DNA from: CAYZWU01 sp964482235
GTDB taxonomy: Bacteria; Planctomycetota; B15-G4; CAYZWU01
NCBI GenBank assembly: GCA_964482235.1
Contig: CAYZWU010000041.1
Location: forward strand, 1-46,741
DNA: 46,741 bases
Direction of reading: 5' to 3'
Both the position numbers and the translations under genes were made by a program. The notes below the pieces were generated by a model. It was given only the letters and a program-made list of their open reading frames with translations. It ran no database searches and was not told the origin of the DNA. Shown here in pieces: positions 28,276 to 37,403 of this stretch; position 1 is the first letter of the stretch, and each line of letters begins with the position of its first letter.

Positions 28276-30126
28276 ATGCGTTGCGGGTGGTTTTTTCTCG
28301 CGGCATTCCTTCTCTCCCCCATCGGTATCACGGCTGACATCTACGTTCCGGACCATCACTCCACCATCCAGGATGCGATCAACGCGGCCGTGGATGGAGA
28401 CACCGTCATCGTCAGGCCGGGAACCTACGTGGAGAATATCGACTTCATCGGGAAAGCCATCACGGTCACCAGCGAGATCGGTCCGGACGTCACCGCGATC
28501 GACGGGAACAGGAACGGCAGCGTCGTGACCTTCCGAAGCGGGGAAGGCCCCGACTCCGTGCTCGAGGGATTCCTCATCACGAACGGATCGGGCAGCCTCG
28601 ATCCTTTCGGGCAGCTGAACGGCGGCGGCATCTTCTGCGATCAGTCGTCGCCGCTGATCACGAAGAACCGCATCGAAGGCAACAAGACCGAGATCGGCGG
28701 GGGATTGTCGTTCATCAACGGCTCGGAGCCTCTCGTGAGGAGCAACCTGATCTCCGGCAACTTTGCGGAATGCGGAGGAGGCATTCATTTCCTGGAATCG
28801 ACTCCGACCATCACGGAGAACTCGATCATGGACAATGTCGTTTCCGCACCGAACCTCGGAAGCGGCGGCGGGATCATGTGCCACGAATCGGCGGGAACGA
28901 TCGCCGACAACCGGATCGAAGGCAACATGTGCGAGATGTTCGGCGGCGGGATCCGGTATACCAAATCGACTCTCTTGATCCAAACGAACCTGATCCGCAT
29001 GAACCAGGCATCGATCGGCAGCGGCATCTACACAAGGGACTGTTCCGATGCGGGAGAGATCGCGGACAACCGGATCATCGAAAACGGAACTCCGGGTTCC
29101 GGATCGACCGGTGGAATAATATGCGATGACAGCGAACCGCTGATATCAGGCAACCTGATCGCCGGAAACGCGGGGCGCGGATTCTCCTGCTTGAATCGCA
29201 TCCCACCGGATGATCCTCTGCTCTTCATCGGCAACACCGTTTCCGGCAACGGCTCCTCATCGTCAAGCGGAGGCGGAATCAAGTGCAGCAAGTCATCTCT
29301 TAGCATCGTGAACTGCTTGGTCTTTGACAATTACAGCTCAACAGGTGGAGCTGGTATTCATTGTAAAACCAACTCGCAGATGGCAATAACGAACTGCACG
29401 ATAACTCGGAACAGTACCATGGACACTGGAGGCGGGATTCAACTTCTGGATGATTCCATCGCCTCGGTGAAAAATACGATACTCTGGGACAACAGTGCGT
29501 TTGGAGGCCCAGAGATCTGGTTGGGTGATAGCCATAATGCATCCACCCTCTTCATCAGCTACTCCGACGTCGAAGACGGCCAATCCTCATGCCACACCGA
29601 ACCCAACTGCATCCTCGACTGGGGTGCGGGGATGATCGACGCAGATCCCCTGTTCGTGGACAGGGCACGGGACGACTTCCACCTTCCTTTCGATTCTCCC
29701 TGCCGCTCCGCGGGAGACAGGAACGCACCCTGGCTGCCGGACATTGACTTCGAAGGAGATCCACGCACCGGGCTTTTCGCTTTTCCTGACATCGGCGCCG
29801 ATGAGTTCCACACGCATTTCTATGTCAACGGAGCCGTATCGACCGGCGGCAGCGCGACGGGTGTGATCATCGGCTGGCCGAAGACGAACCCGGTTTTGAT
29901 CATTTCCGGATCAGGCGTGCTGCCCACACCTGATCACACCCCCTTCGGCGACTTCTGGCTGCTGCCTCCCTGGAATCATCGCGTGCATTTCAATCCCATG
30001 CCGGACAACGGGGTGAGGCTCATCGACCGGGTGGTTTCGACAGGACTGCCGCCCGGAACGAAGATTCCCCTGCAGGCGCTCGTGGGAACTGATCTGAGCA
30101 ATCTCTGGATTGTCGAGTTCGAGTGA
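28276..30126 (+). CDS. Secreted right-handed parallel beta-helix protein, second copy
   Basis: 616 aa, exported: signal peptide at 1-20 (MRCGWFFLAAFLLSPIGITA). The beta-helix starts at once with HHSTIQDAINAAVDGDTVIV and YVENIDFIGKAITVTS, the same opening block as in the protein at 20240-22174 (which reads YVENINFMGKAVTVKS), and runs through many GGGI turns to about 470. The C-terminal domain opens GADEFHTHFYVNG and ends PLQALVGTDLSNLWIVEF, again like the other copy. Lacks the 200-residue N-terminal domain of that paralogue. RBS TAGGAGGT before the ATG. Likely surface or secreted; no catalytic residues can be assigned. Confidence 0.85.
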   Translation: MRCGWFFLAAFLLSPIGITADIYVPDHHSTIQDAINAAVDGDTVIVRPGTYVENIDFIGKAITVTSEIGPDVTAIDGNRNGSVVTFRSGEGPDSVLEGFLITNGSGSLDPFGQLNGGGIFCDQSSPLITKNRIEGNKTEIGGGLSFINGSEPLVRSNLISGNFAECGGGIHFLESTPTITENSIMDNVVSAPNLGSGGGIMCHESAGTIADNRIEGNMCEMFGGGIRYTKSTLLIQTNLIRMNQASIGSGIYTRDCSDAGEIADNRIIENGTPGSGSTGGIICDDSEPLISGNLIAGNAGRGFSCLNRIPPDDPLLFIGNTVSGNGSSSSSGGGIKCSKSSLSIVNCLVFDNYSSTGGAGIHCKTNSQMAITNCTITRNSTMDTGGGIQLLDDSIASVKNTILWDNSAFGGPEIWLGDSHNASTLFISYSDVEDGQSSCHTEPNCILDWGAGMIDADPLFVDRARDDFHLPFDSPCRSAGDRNAPWLPDIDFEGDPRTGLFAFPDIGADEFHTHFYVNGAVSTGGSATGVIIGWPKTNPVLIISGSGVLPTPDHTPFGDFWLLPPWNHRVHFNPMPDNGVRLIDRVVSTGLPPGTKIPLQALVGTDLSNLWIVEFE

Positions 30127-30269
30127 GCCTGGAATTTAATTCACCTCCGAGCAAGAATGCCTATCACCGACCACTGACGCATAGGTCCCTGACAGATAGA
30201 ATTCCCGCTCCGGTTTCATAGCTGATAGCATTATCTAAATAAAAACAGACTTGCAGATAGTTTAACCAT

Positions 30270-31424
30270 ATGCAAAACTATTTGCGTATGATAAAGAGAC
30301 AATACTGGCTGGAAAAGATCGAATCCCTCTGGAAGCAACGGCCCGTTCTCTGGGTATCGGGTGTCAGGCGCGTTGGTAAAACGTTTTTATGCAAGACATT
30401 AGAGAATATAAACTATTTCGATTGTGAGCTTCCTCGCATCAGGCAATCCATGGAAGATCCAGAGGGCTTTCTGGATGAGCTGAAGGGAAAGCGGATCGTT
30501 CTAGACGAGATTCATCGACTGCAAAATCCTTCCGAGCTTCTGAAGATTGCAGCGGATCATTATCCCTCCATCAAGATTGTCGCCACCGGCTCATCCACTC
30601 TGGGCGCATCGGCTAAATTCCGTGATACGTTGTCAGGAAGAAAAACGGAACTGTGGCTCACCCCCATGCTTTCACAAGATCTCGATGGTTTCGGAAATAA
30701 CTCCCTGTCGCACAGGATGCTCCGAGGCGGCCTGCCACCCTTTTTCATGGCGAACAACCTGCCGGAACGTGACTTCCAGGAATGGATGGATGCCTACTGG
30801 GCGAAAGATATTCTCGAGCTCTTTCGCCTCGAGCGGCGGCACTCCTTCCAGCGATTCGCCGAACTCCTTTTCGCCCAGAGCGGCGGTATGTTCGAGGCCA
30901 GCCGATTCGCCGCGCCTTGCGAGGTGAGCCGTACCACGATCAGCAACTACCTTTCCGTTCTGGAAGCCACCTATGTCATTCACGTGATCAGACCCTACAG
31001 CAAGCATCGTCCGAACGAGATCGTCGCAGCTCCCAAAGTCTACGCTTTTGACACGGGCTTCACCTGCTACTTCACGGGGATGAACACTCTCCGCCCGAGC
31101 GACATCGGATTACTCTGGGAACAGTACGTTCTCAACGAACTTCAGGGCAGACTCCAAACACGCAACTTCATGTACTGGCGGGACAAGCAGAAGCACGAGA
31201 TCGACTTCGTCTATCAGTACAGGGGAAAAGCACCCATTGCCATCGAGTGCAAGTGGAAGGCCAAGGGATTCGATGCAAGAAACCTTCTCGCATTTCGGCG
31301 CCTGCACCCGGAAGGGGACAACTACGTTGTTGCCGCAGACGTGGAAAGAAGCTACTCGACAAAATCGGGAGATCTCAAGATTCGTTTCGTGAGCCTCGAA
31401 TCTCTGGTGAAAGAGCTTCTGTAG
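30270..31424 (+). CDS. AAA_14 / DUF4143 ATPase
   Basis: 384 aa. P-loop GVRRVGKT (31-38), Walker B IVLDEIH (76-82) and sensor TGSS, then the DUF4143 C-terminal domain, whose YWRDKQKHEIDFV and AIECKWKA resemble a PD-(D/E)xK nuclease-like fold. This family is common in bacteria and archaea, often scattered and horizontally moved; its function is unsettled, with suggested roles in DNA transactions or toxin-like activity. Flanks are more AT-rich than neighbouring genes and no clear RBS precedes the ATG (a second ATG at 30288 is possible), which fits recent arrival. Ends three bases from the convergent lipid kinase gene. Confidence 0.88.
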   Translation: MQNYLRMIKRQYWLEKIESLWKQRPVLWVSGVRRVGKTFLCKTLENINYFDCELPRIRQSMEDPEGFLDELKGKRIVLDEIHRLQNPSELLKIAADHYPSIKIVATGSSTLGASAKFRDTLSGRKTELWLTPMLSQDLDGFGNNSLSHRMLRGGLPPFFMANNLPERDFQEWMDAYWAKDILELFRLERRHSFQRFAELLFAQSGGMFEASRFAAPCEVSRTTISNYLSVLEATYVIHVIRPYSKHRPNEIVAAPKVYAFDTGFTCYFTGMNTLRPSDIGLLWEQYVLNELQGRLQTRNFMYWRDKQKHEIDFVYQYRGKAPIAIECKWKAKGFDARNLLAFRRLHPEGDNYVVAADVERSYSTKSGDLKIRFVSLESLVKELL

Positions 31425-31427
31425 TCT

Positions 31428-32357
31428 TCAGGATGTTTCCCGAGCTGGAACAACGATCCGCACCGCCCTCTCGGCCAGCTCGACCCTCCCTTCCTCGCCC
31501 GGAGCAAGGCCCAGGCCATCCACGGGATCGCCGTCGATCTGGAAGAGGTCGGGGCTCTTCGTCCGGAAACGGACCGCTCGCGATCGAACCCGCTTGATCC
31601 GGTCGCTGTCGCTTCGCCCCGTCGACCCCAGAAAGATGGAGATCAGGGAGAAAAAGGAGCCGATCCGGCCGGCCCGGGTGAAGCAGACCACGTCGAGCAT
31701 CCCATCCCGAGGGTCCGCATCCGGGGCCGCGATGAAATCGCCGGCATAGCGCGACGCGTTGCAGAAGATCGCCAGCGCGGCCTCGATCGGGGGGTGCGGC
31801 GCCGGGCCGCCGGGCTCGCCCTCGAAGGTAAGCTCGATGCTCCCGGCCCGGTAGAAGGGCAGGCCGCAGAGGGCGGTCACCGCGTAGGCCGCTCCGCCGA
31901 TGAACCTCTTGAGCTTGAGGGATGTCTTCTTCACCACGAAGGCGTCGAATCCGTAGCTGGCCATGATCAGGAATGGGCGGCCCATCAGGCTTCCGACGTC
32001 GAAGGCCTGCGCCGTTCCTTCAAGAAAAGCGCGCGCAGCAGCCCGGGGATCGAGGGGAATGCCGAGCTCGCGCGCCATGACGTTTGCCGTGCCGATCGGA
32101 ATGATGCCGAAGGCGTCCTCCCGGTGCCGGAAAAGATCGATCACCTCGGCGATCGTGCCGTCCCCGCCGCCGACGAGCACGCTCTTGCCGCTTTCGACAG
32201 CCTCGGCGGCAAAGGTCCCGGGATCGCCCGCCTTCTCCGTGATCCTGGTCTCGACGTCCCAACCGCCCTCCCTGAGGATCCGCGCCACGGGCCCCAGGCA
32301 GCCCGCCACCCGGCGAGGGCGCGACGACGGATTCACGATCCAGACGAGCTTCTTCAT
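31428..32357 (-). CDS. Diacylglycerol/lipid kinase (YegS-like)
   Basis: 309 aa soluble lipid kinase of the DAGK catalytic family. Seen: VNPSS at the N-terminus, nucleotide-binding GGGDGT (63-68), PIGTANVMARELG (92-104), and the C-terminal FQIDGDPV that closes the active site. It would phosphorylate a lipid or lipid-like alcohol at the membrane surface. Starts 23 bases after dapF stops and reads on the same strand, so it is probably the last gene of the methyltransferase-dapF operon. Only a weak GAAGAA RBS is visible. Confidence 0.9.
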   Translation of the reverse strand: MKKLVWIVNPSSRPRRVAGCLGPVARILREGGWDVETRITEKAGDPGTFAAEAVESGKSVLVGGGDGTIAEVIDLFRHREDAFGIIPIGTANVMARELGIPLDPRAAARAFLEGTAQAFDVGSLMGRPFLIMASYGFDAFVVKKTSLKLKRFIGGAAYAVTALCGLPFYRAGSIELTFEGEPGGPAPHPPIEAALAIFCNASRYAGDFIAAPDADPRDGMLDVVCFTRAGRIGSFFSLISIFLGSTGRSDSDRIKRVRSRAVRFRTKSPDLFQIDGDPVDGLGLAPGEEGRVELAERAVRIVVPARETS

Positions 32358-32380
32358 TGTTCTTCAACCGTCCCGGCAGC

Positions 32381-33271
32381 TCATGAATTCTTCGAGGAGA
32401 TCGCCGGACAAGCGTGCCGGGTGCCGGACGCCGGCCAGTCGCCCCTGAAGACCTCGCTCGCCTCGCCCTCGAGCCTCGCCTGGCCGACACCGTCCCAGAC
32501 GACGGTGAGGTCGCCGCCGCGCAGGCGAACCGTCACGGGATGGCCGGGCTCCCGTATGCCCGAAACGATCGCCGCGGCGGCCGAGGCCACGGCGCCCGTG
32601 CCGCAGGCCATCGTCTCGCCGGAGCCCCTCTCCCAGACGCGCACGACGAGCGAGCCGCCCTCGCCGGGCAGCACGAACTCGACGTTGGTTCTCTCCGGAA
32701 AGGCAGGGTGCCTCTCGATGCCGGGTCCGATGACGGACAGGGGAAAGTTATCGAGGCCCGGAGCGGCGGAAGCGGCGATCTCCGGCCATCGATCGACAAA
32801 AACCACGAAGTGGGGATTGCCCACGTCGACCCGGTATCCCTCGATCCGCCTTCCCTCGACAGAGATCGCTTCGGGACGGCGCCCGCCGCCCCCCACCTCG
32901 GGGATCCCCATCTCCACCTCGGCTCCCCGCGCTTCTCCCGAATCATCGAGGTGAAGCCGGACGGGGCGCAGACCGGCTCCCGTCTCGAAGAGGATCTCCC
33001 TCTTTCGCACCGTGCCGTCGTCGAAGAGCAGCTTGGCCGCGCACCGGATGCCGTTGCCGCACATCTCCGCCTCGCTGCCGTCGGCGTTGAAGATCCGCAT
33101 CCGCGCATCCGCCTTGTCGGAAGGAAGCACCACGATGAGGCCGTCACCCCCGATCCCCTTGTGCCGGTCGCTCGCCAGGCGCGCCAGGCCGGCCGGATCG
33201 TCCACCTCCTTCTCGAACCCGTTCACGAAGACGTAGTCGTTGCCGGCGCCGTGCATCTTCACGAACCGCAT
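32381..33271 (-). CDS. dapF: Diaminopimelate epimerase
   Basis: Interconverts LL- and meso-diaminopimelate in lysine and peptidoglycan synthesis; cytoplasmic. 296 aa, slightly longer than the usual 275. Catalytic cysteines are both present: Cys71 in EMCGNGIRC and Cys223 in MACGTG. The N-terminus FVKMHGAGNDYV and the GIGGDG segment are typical. It begins inside the end of the upstream DNA methyltransferase gene (13-base overlap), with GGGGAGAACGA as RBS. Meso-DAP synthesis implies peptidoglycan. Confidence 0.95.
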   Translation of the reverse strand: MRFVKMHGAGNDYVFVNGFEKEVDDPAGLARLASDRHKGIGGDGLIVVLPSDKADARMRIFNADGSEAEMCGNGIRCAAKLLFDDGTVRKREILFETGAGLRPVRLHLDDSGEARGAEVEMGIPEVGGGGRRPEAISVEGRRIEGYRVDVGNPHFVVFVDRWPEIAASAAPGLDNFPLSVIGPGIERHPAFPERTNVEFVLPGEGGSLVVRVWERGSGETMACGTGAVASAAAAIVSGIREPGHPVTVRLRGGDLTVVWDGVGQARLEGEASEVFRGDWPASGTRHACPAISSKNS

Positions 33272-35610
33272 TCGTTCTCCCCGCTGTAGAGGTGGCTCTC
33301 GCCGCGCTTCCAGAGGGACGGATCGCGCTGCTCCGGGTCTCCGGTGGTGAGGGAGGCGTCGTCGTTCTTCCCCGCAATCGGGGACGAGGCCTCCTTGATC
33401 TCTCCCTCGCCGAAGAACTCCTCCACGATCTCGACCTGCTCCAGGTCGAGGCCGAAGATCCGGTAGACGAGGAGGTCGATCAGCCACTCGAGGCGCTCGA
33501 ACTCCACGTCCGTCGCTCTGTTCTCCTCGCTTCCTTCGCCCTGCCTCGCGGCCGTGGCCTCGATCATCCGCGTCCCGAGAAAATCGAGCAGGTCGTGGAT
33601 GTGGGCCGAGCCGGAGCGCGCTCCCATCTTGAGGTTCTCCTCCACGTAGTCGAGGACCCAGCCGGGATCGTCGGTGTCGAGGAACCGCTCGTAGAGCGAC
33701 TTGGCCGAATCGAGGAAGGGGCGCCGCGTCTCGGCCATGCTCTCGAACTCGGGGATGATCACCGGCAGGCTGCGGATGTCCTCGATCTCGATCTGCGGCT
33801 GGAGCAGCTTGTATCCCGTGAACATCACGTGGAGATAGTAGTTGAGAAGGCGCGAGTTGAGCTGGGCCAGCAGGAAGGGGTAGCCGATCCGGGGATCGTC
33901 CACCAGGATGCCGTAGACGGACTGGGGAAAGATGAAGCCCTTCTTGTCCAGCGCGGCCACGAGGCGGCCGGCGCTCTTCTGGATCAGGATCTTCTGGCGC
34001 CGGTACCGCGCCATCTCCTTCTTCACCGCGCCGGGCGGGATCCGGAATCCCTTGTCGCGGATCGCATACCTGGCGATGCTCTCGCCGCCCACGAGGGCCG
34101 GGAGGCTGTCCGGCCCGTCCTTCACCATCAGGGAGCGGATCTTCTCCTTGCCGATCTCCTCGCCGCGAAACACCGAGCCCCGCGACTTGGCCACCGAGCC
34201 GAGCGAACGAAGGATGACGCCGCGCCCCTCGGGAGGCGGCTTGGTCGTGTCGAGGCGGCGGACCACCTCGTCGGCCCCCCTGGCGAGGAGGTACCGGAAC
34301 TCCCTTCCCGACGAGCGCCGGAAGAGGTCCCGCGGGACATCCCTCTGAAAGACGCCCCGCTCCGGCCTGCCGAGGAGGAAGAACGTGCGGCATTCCTTCT
34401 TCGATTCGAGCCGGACGACGCTGGTCGTCTTCGGCTGGGCCGGCTGCTTCCCCTCCCCTTCCTCCTCCCGAGCGCGGCGGGCGAAGAGGATCACGTTGGC
34501 CACCCTGGCCTCGGGGAAGAGCCCGGCTGCATGGACGAGGTCCGTCAGCTCCACCTCCTCGAGCAGCCGGATCCGGGCCGGCTCGGCGTTGCCGCGGCAG
34601 AGAACCGGGTCGGGCACGATCAGGCTGACCGTACCGCCCGGGCGCAGGACCTTTCGTGCCACGTACTTGTGGATGAAGAGGAGGTAGTAGTCCGACTGCC
34701 CTGTCTTGCCGCGATAGGGCGAGTGGAAGGCCGACGGCTCGTTCTTGGCCGCCACGTAGGGCGGATTGCCGAGGATGACGTCGAAGCCGTCGAAGGCATC
34801 GCCCTCGCTGAAGAAGCTCTCCGGGAAGCCGCCTTCCCAGTCGTGGCGCAGGGCGGCTTCCGGCTCCGCCAGGGCGTCGCCCGTTCTGACCCCCGGGATC
34901 TCGGGGTGGTCGCCGGAGCCGGACAAGTCGTCGAGGGCAAGACCGGCGAAGAGTCCGAGCAGGCTCTGGGCGGCCTTGACTGCAAAGGCATCGCGGTCCA
35001 CGCCGAAGAGGCATTGATTCACCACCCGGCGCCGCAGGTCGAGAACGGCTTTTTTCGTCCTGAGCGCCGCCTCGCCGGCGATCCGCTCGGCCGCCACGAG
35101 CAGAAAACGCCCTGATCCCATTGCAGGATCGAGAACGCGGAGGCTCAGCAGCTCGTCCAGCGGGCCCTGGCGCTCCACGAGTGCGGGAGCCAGGCAGCGA
35201 TCAGCCATCCACGCGGCCACGTCGTAGGGGGTGAAGTAGATCCCCCGGGCCTTGCGGCCGCTCGAGGATGTCTCGATGCGCACGTCGGCCCCGTCGGCCA
35301 GAAGCGTGCAGTCGAACAGCTTCTCCGCCGCCGCGGCGAAGAGGAAGAGCTCCGCCGCGTCGTAGAGTCCGAGGGGATTCGGGTCGGGCGGGGAAGGCAG
35401 GCAGGCCATGATCTCGGCCAGCTTGCCCGGTTTCCCCGTGGTTGCACCTGCATGGAGAGCCCACTTGCGCGTCAACGCCTGAAGCACGAGATCGCGCGGA
35501 GCCGCCGCTTCGATCCGGTCCGATCGGGCCGACTTCTCGAGATGCCGCCAGGCTGCAAGGAGGGCTCGCTCGGGCCACGACCCCTTGGAGCCTGTCCGGC
35601 GTGAACCCAT
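33259..35610 (-). CDS. Eco57I-type N6-adenine DNA methyltransferase
   Basis: 783 aa class I SAM-dependent DNA methyltransferase. Seen: RGIYFTP (122-128), motif I DPAMGSGRFL (161-170), catalytic NPPY (282-285), then a TaqI-like target-recognition and specificity half with QKILIQKSAGR, FIFPQSVYGILV and PFLLAQLNSRLLNYYL. No endonuclease motif is visible and no nuclease gene adjoins it, so it may be an orphan methylase or a fused enzyme missing its cleavage partner. RBS GGGAGGGGAGAG. It overlaps dapF by 13 bases and is probably the promoter-proximal gene of that operon. Confidence 0.92.
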   Translation of the reverse strand: MGSRRTGSKGSWPERALLAAWRHLEKSARSDRIEAAAPRDLVLQALTRKWALHAGATTGKPGKLAEIMACLPSPPDPNPLGLYDAAELFLFAAAAEKLFDCTLLADGADVRIETSSSGRKARGIYFTPYDVAAWMADRCLAPALVERQGPLDELLSLRVLDPAMGSGRFLLVAAERIAGEAALRTKKAVLDLRRRVVNQCLFGVDRDAFAVKAAQSLLGLFAGLALDDLSGSGDHPEIPGVRTGDALAEPEAALRHDWEGGFPESFFSEGDAFDGFDVILGNPPYVAAKNEPSAFHSPYRGKTGQSDYYLLFIHKYVARKVLRPGGTVSLIVPDPVLCRGNAEPARIRLLEEVELTDLVHAAGLFPEARVANVILFARRAREEEGEGKQPAQPKTTSVVRLESKKECRTFFLLGRPERGVFQRDVPRDLFRRSSGREFRYLLARGADEVVRRLDTTKPPPEGRGVILRSLGSVAKSRGSVFRGEEIGKEKIRSLMVKDGPDSLPALVGGESIARYAIRDKGFRIPPGAVKKEMARYRRQKILIQKSAGRLVAALDKKGFIFPQSVYGILVDDPRIGYPFLLAQLNSRLLNYYLHVMFTGYKLLQPQIEIEDIRSLPVIIPEFESMAETRRPFLDSAKSLYERFLDTDDPGWVLDYVEENLKMGARSGSAHIHDLLDFLGTRMIEATAARQGEGSEENRATDVEFERLEWLIDLLVYRIFGLDLEQVEIVEEFFGEGEIKEASSPIAGKNDDASLTTGDPEQRDPSLWKRGESHLYSGENECGS

Positions 35611-35668
35611 CTCTCCCCTCCCAGTCGACTACCTCGTTTCAGAATCGTTTTTGCCCGGCTTGCACCGG

Positions 35669-35698
35669 TTGACAGCCCGCCCGCACATGGATAAGAAT
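35669..35698 (+). promoter_or_regulatory. Candidate promoter of amrS
   Basis: Perfect TTGACA (35669-35674) with AAGAAT or TAAGAA at 17-18 bases, about 68 bases before the amrS ATG, in the 155-base gap shared with the divergent methyltransferase gene. Confidence 0.4.
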
Positions 35699-35765
35699 GG
35701 ACATGCGGCGTGTTCCATATGCGGGCATTATAGCCGCGTCGAGGACCAGGTGAAAGGGAAGAGCC

Positions 35766-36785
35766 ATGCAAGAAGCGGTTCTGTACGAAAAGATGGAGAA
35801 CGATGCGGTTGTCTGCCGCCTCTGCCGCCACAACTGCGTCATCGAGCCGGGCAAGACGGGCATCTGCGCCGTCCGGAGGAACAAGGGCGGAACTCTCTAC
35901 TCCCTTGTCTACGATCGGGTGGCCGCCACGGCCGTCGATCCGATCGAGAAGAAGCCGCTCTTTCACTTCTATCCCGGCAGCCAGGCCTATTCCATTGCCA
36001 CCATGGGGTGCAACTTCTCCTGCCGCCACTGCCAGAACTGCACCCTGTCGAAGACGCCGGCCGACACGGGGCTGATCGAGGGGCAGGAGGTCACGCCCGA
36101 GGAGATCGTCCAGAAGGCGGTGACCGGCGGCTGCCGCAGCATCTCGTACACCTACACCGAGCCGACCGTTTTCGCCGAGCTTGCCCTGGAAACGGCCGCT
36201 CTGGCGCACGATGCGGGGCTCGCCAACAGCTTCGTGACCAACGGATACCAGTCGACGCGGATGGTGGGCGAGATGCGGGGCCTGATCGATGCGGCCAACG
36301 TGGATCTGAAGTCGTTCTCCCGCGATTTCTACAAAAAAGTCTGCGGCGCCGTCCTCGAGAAGGTTCTCGCGACGATCGTCCTCCTTCACGAGGCCGGCCT
36401 CTGGCTGGAGATCACCACCCTCGTCATTCCCACGATGAACGATTCGGAAGCCGAGCTCCGCGAGATCGCCCGCTTCATCGCCGGCGTGAACCCGAACATC
36501 CCGTGGCACGTGAGCCGGTTCCACCCGTCGTACAAGATGTTCGACCTGCCCCCCACCCCGTCGGGCATCCTCTTTCGAGCCCGGCAGATCGGGCTCGAGG
36601 CGGGGCTGCGGTACGTCTACACCGGAAACATCCCCGGCAAGGGCGGCGAGGACACGGTCTGCCACGGCTGCGGCACCACGCTGATCCGACGGACGGGGTA
36701 CCGGCTTCATTCCGTGAAGCTGAAGAACGGCATCTGCACCGAGTGCGGCGCCGCGATGGCCGGGCGGTTCGATTCCAATTCATGA
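35766..36785 (+). CDS. amrS: AmmeMemoRadiSam-system radical SAM enzyme
   Basis: 339 aa radical SAM protein of the AmrS group, usually linked to AmmeMemoRadiSam A and B proteins; the reaction is not settled. Seen: an N-terminal cysteine set CRLCRHNC plus GICAVR, the [4Fe-4S] motif CNFSCRHC (Cys82, Cys86, Cys89), SYTYTEPTVF and VDLKSF in the barrel, HVSRFHP (the substrate side), and C-terminal zinc pairs CHGCG and CTECG. RBS AAGGGAAGAG. Partner AmrA/AmrB genes are not in this window. Confidence 0.93.
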   Translation: MQEAVLYEKMENDAVVCRLCRHNCVIEPGKTGICAVRRNKGGTLYSLVYDRVAATAVDPIEKKPLFHFYPGSQAYSIATMGCNFSCRHCQNCTLSKTPADTGLIEGQEVTPEEIVQKAVTGGCRSISYTYTEPTVFAELALETAALAHDAGLANSFVTNGYQSTRMVGEMRGLIDAANVDLKSFSRDFYKKVCGAVLEKVLATIVLLHEAGLWLEITTLVIPTMNDSEAELREIARFIAGVNPNIPWHVSRFHPSYKMFDLPPTPSGILFRARQIGLEAGLRYVYTGNIPGKGGEDTVCHGCGTTLIRRTGYRLHSVKLKNGICTECGAAMAGRFDSNS

Positions 36786-36861
36786 ATGCAGGACCGCGGT
36801 GGGCGGATTACGGCATGCGGCGCATCGATGCCAGGCGGTCCGAGTAATGGGGAGCCAACGG

Positions 36862-37305
36862 ATGATCGTGGAATTTTCGGTGGTCTTTCTGCTGCTTCTT
36901 TTTCTGTGCGGGTGCGCCTCGAGCCAGAGCGTGATCCAGGGGGTGATCCTGCCGGCCACGGAGGAATTCGGGTTTCCCTGGAGCAAGGACGGCAAACCCG
37001 AGGGGATCTGGCTTCCGACCGGGGAGATGGTCCGCCAGGCGGAACCGGTGATCGCGAAGTACATCAGGGAACAGGACGCCGGAATCTTCGGGAACATCGA
37101 GAGCTATCGCTGTCAGTACATCGGGATTCTCATCAAAGGGAAGAAGCGCATCTACTGCAACTTCTTCTGGCTCGACGAATGGGAGGACGAAAACTGGGAG
37201 AAGGAGCCTCTCTTCGTCATGGACGGCGGCGACGCCTACTTCCAGCTCGAGTATGACGTGGAGAGCGGGCAGTGCCTGCACTTCTCGGTGAACGGGGAGG
37301 CTTGA
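36862..37305 (+). CDS. Small lipoprotein of unknown function
   Basis: 147 aa. N-terminal hydrophobic run and a lipobox LCGC at about residue 17 (FLLLLFLCGCASSQ), so probably lipid-anchored in the envelope. The mature part has a helix (EMVRQAEPVIAKYIRE) and beta strands (YIGILIKGKKRIYCNFFW; DAYFQLEYDV). No family recognised. Start choice: the ATG at 36862 has GGGGAG spaced 7 bases; earlier in-frame ATGs at 36799 and 36847 lack one. It begins 77 bases after amrS. Confidence 0.75.
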   Translation: MIVEFSVVFLLLLFLCGCASSQSVIQGVILPATEEFGFPWSKDGKPEGIWLPTGEMVRQAEPVIAKYIREQDAGIFGNIESYRCQYIGILIKGKKRIYCNFFWLDEWEDENWEKEPLFVMDGGDAYFQLEYDVESGQCLHFSVNGEA

Positions 37306-37328
37306 TGGGGCGGTTTCGGGGGGAAAAG

Positions 37329-37370
37329 GAGAAGGACCGCGAAAGGCTTGTTCCCTTCGCGGTCCTTCTC
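37329..37370 (-). terminator. Terminator between convergent genes
   Basis: Perfect 15-bp arms GAGAAGGACCGCGAA (37329-37343 with 37356-37370), 12-base loop. On the minus strand CTTTTCCCC follows, so it ends the 37404-38876 gene; it may also serve the plus-strand lipoprotein gene. Confidence 0.8.
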
Positions 37371-37403
37371 GCTCGAGACTGTTCCGGATCGGATCAGTGC
37401 TTC

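Noticed and set aside
32381..35014. 877-residue frame that fuses a long Arg/Pro-rich part to dapF
   Set aside because: The first 581 codons are an out-of-frame shadow of the DNA methyltransferase; dapF itself starts at 33271 with its own RBS.
33292..35115. 607-residue plus-strand frame
   Set aside because: Antisense shadow of the Eco57I-type methyltransferase.
36760..36790. tRNA-like GGTTCGATTCC
   Set aside because: Lies inside the amrS 3' end; no cloverleaf can be drawn around it. No tRNA was found elsewhere.
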